Positions 56,574 through 64,000 of a stretch of 64,000 nucleotides of DNA are shown here, in pieces (within the stretch, counting starts at the first letter, position 1; each line of letters starts with the position of its first letter). The notes below the pieces were generated by a model that saw only the letters and a list, made by a program, of their open reading frames with translations, had not been told where the DNA came from and did not search any database. The position numbers and the translations under genes are program-made. The DNA is taken from contig ML769402.1 of assembly GCA_009733575.1 (NCBI GenBank), positions 242,446 to 306,445 of the forward strand, written 5' to 3'. Source of the DNA: Gymnopus androsaceus JB14. Its lineage: Eukaryota; Basidiomycota; Agaricomycetes; Agaricales; Omphalotaceae.

Positions 56574-58126
56574 GGTTAGCCAACACCTGAGGGTCAAATG
56601 GCGCTGCAGTAGCGGGAACTGTTCCGCCAACACCGCTGCTAGAGTAACTGCCGTATCCTCCACCTGCCCCACCAGCGTGTTGTTGGCCCCCACTTTGCTC
56701 ATCCTCTTGGAAGGATTCGCGCTGATACCGCGGCTGCGCAAGTTTAACATCAATCTGTGGGGCATGTAAGACCAAGCGTTCCAGGGAGAAAAAGGTTTCT
56801 CTCAGCTTACCAACTTGCCGTCAATTTCTAGGTTCCCAAACCCAAGGAATGGCTGTACATTTGCATCTTCGAGTGAAACAAATCCAAACCCCTTGCTGCG
56901 ACCAGTGTCGCGATCAAGCATGACCGTGGAGTCCACGACCCTCCCAAATTGAGAGAAAAATTCTCTCATTGACTCTGAAGTAACTGTTCCAGCAAGACCA
57001 CCGATGAAAAGTTTAGTTGCACGTTGATGCTCCTGACGAGGTATTGCACGCTTGGGGTCAATCTGAGATGGGAATGCAATGAGAAAAGTAAACTGTAAGG
57101 CTACCAAAATGTCTGCTCACAATCTTTCCGTCCAGAATATGCTCCTTGACCATCACAGCGTTGACGCTGGCGGGCTCCTCAAATGTAAGGAATGCAAAGC
57201 ACCGCGAACGTCCTGCTGGATCACGCATAATAGTACAAGCATCAACCTTTCCGAATTGACTGAAATAGGCACGAAGGCCCTCTACGGAGTCATACTTTAG
57301 TACTACGAAGCCAGAGAGGATTACAGCGATATCTACCATCCGTTGTGTCCCAATTGAGACCACCAATGAACATTTTTCTAAAAAGAACGAATAGTGACGT
57401 TAAGAGCAAGCGAGGAGCGCAGATGAGCAGCAGCAAGCACATGAAAGAGAGGGCGGAAAAGACTGTTATTAGTATGGGATAGGCTAGGACAAGAAGGATG
57501 TCACAGGAGAAATAGTAGAATGAGATTCCGCTACTGTGCTGTGTTTAGGCTAGCCTAGGTCGTACGAGATTACAGTACATCGTGATATATTCTTTTTTCT
57601 TTTGCTTGAGGACGAACGACTATACAGTTTATTCCCGCACAGCACAGCTAAGCTCGCAGGGAAGACTCGACGAGCGAATTCAGTGGAAACAAGGCACAAG
57701 ACAAAAGACTAACCCGTCATCTTTCATCTCTGAAGGACGGACACTTCTGTGTTCCGGAGAAGAATAGTTTTGTTCATAACCGGATTGCTGTAGCGAAGAA
57801 GTATCCCGGTAGCTATAGTTTGCCGTCGCTGGATCCTCATAAGTGGGGATTTGTTGTACTGGAGGACCTGTAGCGACAGGAGTTTGATACGAGCTGGAAT
57901 ATGTTGGAATTGAGCTAGTCTCGATAGCAGGGGTTTTTTCAGGCTCCTCTACAGATTCTGCAGAGGACACTGCGAGTTCAGGTTTTGCAGCTTGTGTTGG
58001 TGATTCTGATTCATCAGCCTGGGCAATATCTGTGTCGTACAAGTCTTTGGATAATTTTTCAGTCACAGTTGGAATAATACAGTGCAAGCCTACATACCAC
58101 CGTATAAATCTGCGTCGAGGTCCATA
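56333..58126 (-). CDS. Two-RRM hnRNP-type RNA-binding protein (Hrp1/Musashi-like), one frame slip
   Basis: Start at 58126 (MDLDADLYGG). An acidic, Ser/Pro/Tyr/Gln-rich N-terminus is followed by RRM1 (KMFIGGLNWDTT near 57360; RSRCFAFLTFEEP as RNP1) and RRM2 (TKLFIGGLAGTV; GRSKGFGFVSLED). The linker KRAIPRQEHQRA and post-RRM DVKLAQPRYQRE match Hrp1/Nab4-type mRNA 3'-end and export factors. The C-terminus is Gly/Met/Pro-rich (MMGGGMNPMMNMGG) and should end in SQQHNYHPYGR at 56333. A G run of three at about 56417 (four in the duplicated copy) puts a premature stop at 56389. The intron before RRM1 is about 340 bases, six times the usual. Confidence 0.9.
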
Positions 58127-58211
58127 GTGTCAGTGTAGTGTGGTAATTAAGAATGTTGATGTTGATGGAGTGGTGATGGTATGGAAAAGAGCACGCCGGT
58201 ACGGCCGGGCC
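58127..58211. promoter_or_regulatory. Bidirectional promoter of the RRM and YebC/TACO1 genes
   Basis: Eighty-five bases between divergent start codons. It contains a purine/TGATG-rich run (TGTTGATGTTGATGGAGTGGTGATGG) and a GCCGGTACGGCCGGGCC GC-rich end. No TATA box. Confidence 0.55.
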
Positions 58212-59331
58212 ATGTTTTTACGAATCCGACTAGTTGCCTCACCTGCTCAACGATACCTATCAACCTCACAGGCTCGATGCGCAGGCCACAATAAGGTCTG
58301 AGAAAAACATTCCGAAAACCTTGTGTCTTGACTCTTACCCTACTTTCAGTGGACCAAAATCAAGCAGAAGAAAGGCGCCAATGACGCTTCAAAAAGTGCA
58401 ACTTATAGCAGAGCTACCCAAGATATACTGGTAGCGGCGCGCAGTACGCACTCTATGATCGTTCAGACGAGCCCAACTCATCATTGTCGTATAGCTGGAG
58501 GAGGGGTTGATCCCAGCAAAAATACTGTACTTGCAGTTGTTCTGAAGCGTTTAAAAGCGCAGGATGTTCCAAAGGATAACATCGCGAAAGCGCTGGCAAA
58601 GGTAAACGACTTGACACCTCGACAATTCGTTTTCATACCGACGCTTCCTTTTGAGGCTGCTAAAGTAAAGAGCTCCGGTGACACCACAACATACGAAGTA
58701 ATTGCCTGTAATTCCGTGGGCATGATAATGTGGGTTTTCTCATAGAAGACTGTTACGCACTGGTGCTGATAATAATTAGAGAATGCGCTACGGACAACTC
58801 GAACCGAACTGTGAAAGCCCTTCGAGAAATATTAAACACTAGGAGGTGCGTACGGTTATAAATGTATCACGTCGCGTAAGAGACATTGATTCTGACGCTG
58901 TAGTGCTCGTATGGCACCTGTTGGATTCATGTTCCAAAGGAGAGGTATTGTAACTGTAGGAATGGATAAGGGGGACGATTTTGACGATCGTCTGGATGCT
59001 GTGGCTGAGATGGCTCTACTCAATGGTGCCGTGGACTTTGAAGAACTACCTATGGAGAGCGAATCTCAGTCGCAAGTCAAAGTATGTTGTTATGCTCGTT
59101 CGTATTACTTTATCTAACATCTCACCCAAGTTCTACTGCGAGACTTCTGAGCTTTCTGAACTCACAAACGCGCTAACGCAAGAGCCCTCCGTCACACTAA
59201 TTGGAAGCGAACTTGTATATAATCCTTTAGAGAAGACTCAGGTTTCTGATGAGGACGATGAGGTACTCGAGGAGCTGATACAAACAGTGGAAGCTCATGA
59301 TGATGTTGTACGCGTCTCGACTACGCTCTGA
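58212..59331 (+). CDS. Mitochondrial YebC/TACO1-family translation factor
   Basis: YebC/TACO1 proteins relieve ribosome stalling, in mitochondria on proline-rich or COX1 messages. Start at 58212 gives an Arg/Ser/Ala-rich presequence (MFLRIRLVASPAQRYLSTS), then AGHNK joined by an intron to WTKIKQKKGANDASKS, the family opening. GGGVDPSKNTVLA, DVPKDNIAKAL, SSGDTTTYEVIACNSVGM, NSNRTVKALREIL, RMAPVGFMFQRRG (domain III) and DLDA-like RLDAVAEMALLNGAVDFEE follow. It ends ..VRVSTTL at 59331. Introns are GT-AG, about 50 bases (for example at about 58451-58496 and 58600-58654). Length fits the family. Confidence 0.93.
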
Positions 59332-59426
59332 CGTTCAAGCCTACACTGCTCTTCGTGGTAATATAGTGATTTTACAGGAATGATTTTATTTCTACACACA
59401 AGACCCTGAATCTCTATAAAGCGCGA

Positions 59427-60106
59427 TTACTCAAAGACCCAACCTTCCATGCTGTTGGTGTATTGGATGAGACCCTCAGGGAACCACCTAGAAACGCGTT
59501 AGGTTTTATGCATATGCGATCGATGGAAAATGATACTGAACAGCGGCAATCTCCTTTTGAGCACTCTCAACAGCGTCGGAGCCGTGGCAGATGTTTCGAC
59601 CAACAGCGAGGCAGTAGTCCCCACGGATGGTACCTGATTAACGAAGCAAGCATGAATGGTCAATGTATGCGAGGAAGAAGAGGAAAAACGCACCAGGTGC
59701 GGAAGCTAGGGGGATTGGTGGCACCGAGCATGGCACGTCCAGTCTTGACAGCATCGAGACCTTCCCAGACCATACCGACGACGGGGCCGGAAGCCATGTA
59801 CTTGATGAGACCAGGGAAGAAGGGCTTTCCCTTGAGATCGGCGTAGTCTATTGCAGGATTAAGTTGATTCTTCTTTGTTGAAAAGAAGAAAATGACTTAC
59901 GCTTCTCGAGGTGCTGAGGAGTAGCGTGAACGAGCTTCAAAGCAACGAGCTTGAAGCCTCTCTTTTCGAAACGGGCGATGATTTCGCCAACGAGTCCGCG
60001 CTGGACACCGTCGGGCTGAAGAGGACGATTTGAGCGATAATTTCAGGATTTGGACGCGATAAATCTTACCTTGACCATGATATAAGTTTGTTCTTTGATG
60101 GACATG
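59427..60106 (-). CDS. Nucleoside diphosphate kinase (one frame slip)
   Basis: Transfers the terminal phosphate between nucleoside triphosphates and diphosphates through a phospho-histidine. Start at 60106 ([12 protein letters not shown], intron), then [34 protein letters not shown] (intron), [37 protein letters not shown] and MLGATNP. The catalytic loop [18 protein letters not shown] is in the next exon, catalytic His in NICHGSD near 59585. It ends [11 protein letters not shown] at 59427. In MLGATNP a run of five C (about 59709-59713 as G on the plus strand) is one base too long for the expected NPLASAPGT junction. The last intron boundary is also uncertain by a base. Confidence 0.93.
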
Positions 60107-60254
60107 GCTTAGATGAATGTAGTAGAAGTAAGAAGGACAAAAATGGAGCTGCACGGTTTTATCGATGGGCGGAGGATGGGCGGTTATTTCCGGCCAGATT
60201 CCGTCCGGTACACGCCGTAACTCGCAAACTCTTAACCTCAACACTGTTCTCCAA

Positions 60255-60784
60255 ATGCCTTTGGGACCTACTCTCGCCCCAAAAGTCCTTGCTTCTAAAA
60301 CTCTCACTTCCTGGATCACACCAGTCGCTAACTGGTATGCCAACCTAGCAGGATACAGGAAATATGGATTAACGTACGACGACCTTCGTATGTTGCTGCA
60401 TTTACCCCCTTTGAATCTTTTCTTACCTTGGCTCATAGTTATCGAGGAATATGAAGATGTCCAAAGGGCGCGTCTATTTCTTTCTGTGCAAAAAACTAGA
60501 CACAAAGTCCTTACTTGACTCTAGGCTATCAAGCGCTTGACTCCTCGCCAGCAATATGACCGTGCTTACCGTTTCAAGCGTGCATCTCATGCCAGCGTCC
60601 TTCATGCCCCACTCGCTAAAGAACAATGGATCACCCCTGAACAAGTGCGTTGCTCCTTTTTGCATTAAGGCTCATTCTGAACGACTAATAGGACGTCCGG
60701 TACTTGGCTCCTCACGTCAGGGAGGTTGAGAAGGAGGATGCGGAGAGAGCAATGTGGGATACCGCCTCTGTCTCTAGAAAATAG
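60255..60784 (+). CDS. QCR7: Cytochrome bc1 complex subunit 7 (QCR7/UQCRB)
   Basis: Small matrix-side subunit of respiratory complex III. Start at 60255 (MPLGPTLAPKVLASKTL), then ANLAGYRKYGLTYDDLL, an intron (CGTATGTTGC...CATAG, about 60382-60430), IEEYEDVQR, a second intron of about 57 bases, AIKRLTPRQQYDRAYRFKRASH, a third intron after TPEQ, and DVRYLAPHVREVEKED. Stop at 60782-60784. Size (about 125 residues) and motifs match the family. The second intron joins in frame only from a GCGCGT donor after CAAAGG, so it is a weaker GC-AG candidate or has an indel. Confidence 0.93.
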
Positions 60785-60920
60785 ATCCTCCGTTCCCAAT
60801 AGACCGTTCCAATGTTAACTCTTATTCCGAATTTAATCCGAAGAAAATTGCAACATGATCTGGTCGCCGTGAAATGTGTCTTTATTTTGTACAATTCTAT
60901 TCTTACGCCAATAATCTAAT

Positions 60921-63815
60921 TTAAATAGTGAATGCTTTCACGAGAGGAGAGACAACAGGGCCACCCTTTTGTTGGTAAAAGTCAACAACCTTCTTTCCAA
61001 CGACGGCGATGTCTATATTCAAATACTATGAGCAAGCGTAGAAAACACGAAATAAACGCGACATACTGGGTCCAGTGATACCAAACTTCTCGTACACCTT
61101 TTGATAAGGACCAGAAGCTCCCCAAGCATGAAGACCATATTGCTACGAGGTAAACCGATGAGCAAACTATGTAGACAATCGTAGAAAAGAACGAACCTCG
61201 TGGCTGTATTTTGCCCAGCCAGCAGTGGAAAGAGCCTCGAGGGAAAGAATGGGAGCACCACTCCTGAGCACACTCAATCTGTACTCCTCGGACTGCTGGT
61301 CAAAGACCAGCCAGCAAGGCAAACTGACAACACGGGTCTTGATGCCGTCGGTGTTGAGTTTGGCAGCAGCCTCCACAGCAATCGATACTTCTGAACCGGC
61401 ACTAACAATAGTTAAAGCCTCACCCTCGACCTCGTGAACGACATATCCACCCTTCGATGCTTTCTCAATAGTGGAAGCTTCGAGATTGGGAAGGTTTTGT
61501 CGAGATAGAGAGAGAACCGAAGGAGTCTTTTTCGATTTAAGGGCAACGTTGTATGCAGCAGATGTTTCGTTACCATCCGCAGGCCTCCAAAAAGCAAGGT
61601 TCGGGATCGCTCTCAAGTGAATCGCCGTTTCCACAGGCTGATGCGTCGGTCCATCCTCACCGAGCCCGATTGAGTCGTGAGTGGCTGTAAGAGTACTAGT
61701 TAAAATGATTTCAAGTAGCGGTAGAACAGCACTCACCAACCCAGATAACCTGGTGACTGAATGATGGTAGAATATTTAGCTACGTTCGTATATGCCCATG
61801 CAATAAAAATACTTACCCACTGAGAGCAGATAAACGGACCGCGCCAGCAGCATAAGAAACAAAGTTCTGGACAAAAAAAGTTGGCATCTTGATTCTTTCT
61901 CTATCTCTATCGGAAAGACCTACCAGGAATGTGGCAACATAAGGAATGATACCGCCGTATGCATGAATACCGTTAGCGATCGCACCTAAGGCGGGATTAA
62001 TAACAAAAAAGGGAAGAAAAAACCAGCGTACCCATGCCGTGTTCACGGACACCATATCGGATGTAAGTACCCGCATAGTTCCCGAGACCGGTGCTAGGAG
62101 GTTGAAAGTCGACCGAGCCTTTGACCTTGGTAAGATTACTGCTAGTCAAATCAGCAGATCCTCCCAAAAGTTCAGGGAGAGCCGGTGCAAGTGCTGTGAG
62201 AGTAATTTCGGAAAGTTTACGGGATGCCTGAGCAGCATCTGTGGCCTTGTAAACAGGTAGGCACTGCTCCCAGTTTGCCGGGAGTTCACCAGCGATACGT
62301 CTGGTAAGTTCTGCATGTTCCTTGGGATATTTCTGACCATATTGCGCAAGTAGAGAGTCCCATTTGGCCTCTAAAGCAGAACCACGTTTGCCAATCTCAG
62401 AGTATGCTTCATATGTCGATGAAGGGACGTGGAAGGACTGATCAGCGGGAAGTCCGAACTTGGTTTTGAATGCTTGGATGTCGTCCGCCTTCAACGCTGT
62501 ATGAATTCAATAAAGAGCATTGTAGTGCCTGAGATATGCTTACGAGAACCGTGTACTCCGTGAGTTCCCTGCTGCTTTGAACCGAAACCAATTGTAGTCC
62601 TGAGACGAATGATTGTGGGCTTGTTCTTCTCTAGCTTGGCCTCGGCAATTGCATTGTATATCGCCGGAAAATCGCTGGAATTATTATCAACAAAAGAGGA
62701 GTATGAACGCAGAAATGAACGCACGAGTCACCGTTGTTAACATGGAGGACTTGCCATCCGTAGGCCGAGAATCGCTGCTCGACGTTCTCGGTAAAAGCCA
62801 CAGCAGTGTCACCGTCAATGGAAATATCTATACGCGCGGGTCAGAGTGATACTGCTAGGATAAATCAAGGCCATACGGTTATCATCGTAGATCTGACAAA
62901 ATATATCGCGTCAGATCATGGCAATCGACAGAAGGATACGATATACGCACCACGATGAGGTTACCCAGCTGAAGATGGCCGGCAAGTGATGCTGCCTCGC
63001 TGGCGACACCCTCCATAAGACAACCATCACCGGTGAACACTGGAAACCATGTCAAATCGGAATATAAATCGCTTGAGAATTCTACGTACCGTAGGTAAAG
63101 TTGTTGATCAAATCAAATCCGTCCTTGTTGTAAACAGCAGCGAGGTGGGCTTGAGCGATAGCCATGCCCACACCATTACCGAAACCCTGCCCCAAAGGAC
63201 CAGTAGTGACCTCAATGCCTAACTTGGGAGTTGAGCGAGATCGAAAAACAGGCCAGTTAACACTTGCCATCCGTGTGACCGGCCTCGGGATGACCAGGAG
63301 TCAAGGAATCGAGCTGACGGAAGGCCTTGAGATCATCCATCGAAAGCTTGTAGCCAAGGAGATGCAGGAGAACATATTGCAATGCGCAACTGTGTACGAT
63401 GAGTTAAGGGGTATTGGGCGAAGCCACTAGACCTACGCATGACTGAAAGAGGGTTAGATACCGCGATGCTGATTAATGTTAGCGCGTACCCGTTGGAAAG
63501 AACGAATCGGTCCCTGTTGAACCACTTTGAGTTTTTGGGGTTTGCGTTGATGAAACTAGCAGAAATATTGAATCGAATCGTTGCGTCGCATTGTTCTCTA
63601 GCAATGAGCATACCGAGAAAAAAGGATGTGCGCGACAGGAGCCATGCCCATCGGAGCACCTAAGCGGGAAGATAAGACCGATCCTAGAAGAAAGAAAGAA
63701 CTTGAAAAAACTGACCGGGGTGTCCACTGTTTGCTTTGCTGACGATGTCTGCAGCAAGAGCACGGATCGTAGCGATAGATAATTCATCGGATTGGGCTGC
63801 AACAAAGGAAGTCAT
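60921..63815 (-). CDS. TKL1: Transketolase
   Basis: Thiamine-diphosphate enzyme of the non-oxidative pentose phosphate pathway. Start at 63815 ([18 protein letters not shown]). Motifs in order: [15 protein letters not shown] (about 63710-63660), [38 protein letters not shown] joined by a GC-AG intron to [19 protein letters not shown], the diphosphate-binding GDGCLMEGV region (about 63000), and [22 protein letters not shown] (about 62570-62610). The pyrimidine domain has [12 protein letters not shown] (about 62020-62050), and [17 protein letters not shown] at about 61640-61680. The C-terminal domain ends KAFTI at 60921-60923. Numerous introns. Complete as far as can be read. Confidence 0.97.
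63219..63267 (-). other. GC-AG intron in transketolase
   Basis: The donor is ACGGATG|GCAAGT and the acceptor AGTTAG|GCATTGAG on the coding strand. Splicing yields [14 protein letters not shown], an invariant transketolase block. The GT four bases on gives an immediate stop. Confidence 0.92.
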
Positions 63816-64000
63816 GGCTGTTGTGAAGAAGGATCGTAGTTACGGCCAAAAGCCCTAATTTGGGAGATTTGGGATAAGGATAAGGCTGTAGTCGGTAGTG
63901 AAAGATCGGATCGAAGCCCGAAATAAGCCGAAGCTTTCGAAATTTCTTCTCACGTGCGGTCTCTACTCATGCATCCACAACTGGCTGACAAGAAATTGGG
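63816..64000. promoter_or_regulatory. Upstream region of transketolase
   Basis: Purine-rich on the plus strand (pyrimidine-rich on the coding strand) as expected next to a strongly expressed fungal gene. No gene seen up to the window end. Confidence 0.4.

Overview
The window looks like nuclear DNA of a filamentous, mushroom-type basidiomycete. Genes are dense and on both strands, nearly every gene is cut by many 45-60 base introns with GT(A/G)NGT donors and CTRAY branch sites, and the content includes a three-repeat CON-6 protein, a TmpA-like membrane protein, a division I chitin synthase, P450 relics and a SulP permease of fungal type. No rRNA, tRNA, CRISPR or bacterial-style operon was recognised.

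Layout. 1-1.3 kb: an 826-base MITE with perfect 34-base inverted ends beside the 3' part of kinetochore gene SPC24. 1.9-10.6 kb: M1 aminopeptidase (-), mRNA cap methyltransferase ABD1 (+), Nedd4-type ligase RSP5 (-). 11-16.5 kb: an unrecognised gene (-), a MIT-like/coiled-coil gene (+), MOG1 (-) and NDC80 (+). 17.3-22.4 kb: a TmpA-like gene (+), an ERI1-like 3'-5' exonuclease (-), CMS1 (+). 22.4-27.8 kb: RFC2 (-) and the CAF-1 large subunit (+) share a 76-base promoter, then a FAHD1-type hydrolase (-). 28.3-40.1 kb: CON-6 (+), an H15-like/winged-helix candidate (-), a 5.2-kb gene (+) whose architecture matches meiotic chromosome-axis proteins of the Red1/SYCP2/ASY3 class, and chitin synthase (-). 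40.9-44.4 kb: two decayed cytochrome P450 copies. 45.5-56.6 kb: a tandem segmental duplication carrying two intact sulfate permease genes; the first copy ends in a broken piece of the neighbouring RRM gene that is split by 3.5 kb of nested repeats. 56.3-63.8 kb: the full Hrp1-like RRM gene (-), a mitochondrial YebC/TACO1 factor (+), nucleoside diphosphate kinase (-), QCR7 (+) and transketolase (-).

Two properties run across the window. Several introns can only be read in frame with GC rather than GT donors (MOG1, NDC80, CAC1, the axis candidate, transketolase). Many conserved genes also contain a one-base frame slip with no splice signal, some at homopolymers (ABD1, tmpA, CMS1, the RRM gene, NDK); residual assembly indels are the simplest explanation. 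Functionally the left half is rich in chromosome biology (two NDC80-complex subunits, clamp loader, PCNA-linked histone chaperone, candidate meiotic axis core), but nothing shows this is more than chance linkage. Exon boundaries were read by eye and are approximate unless given explicitly.
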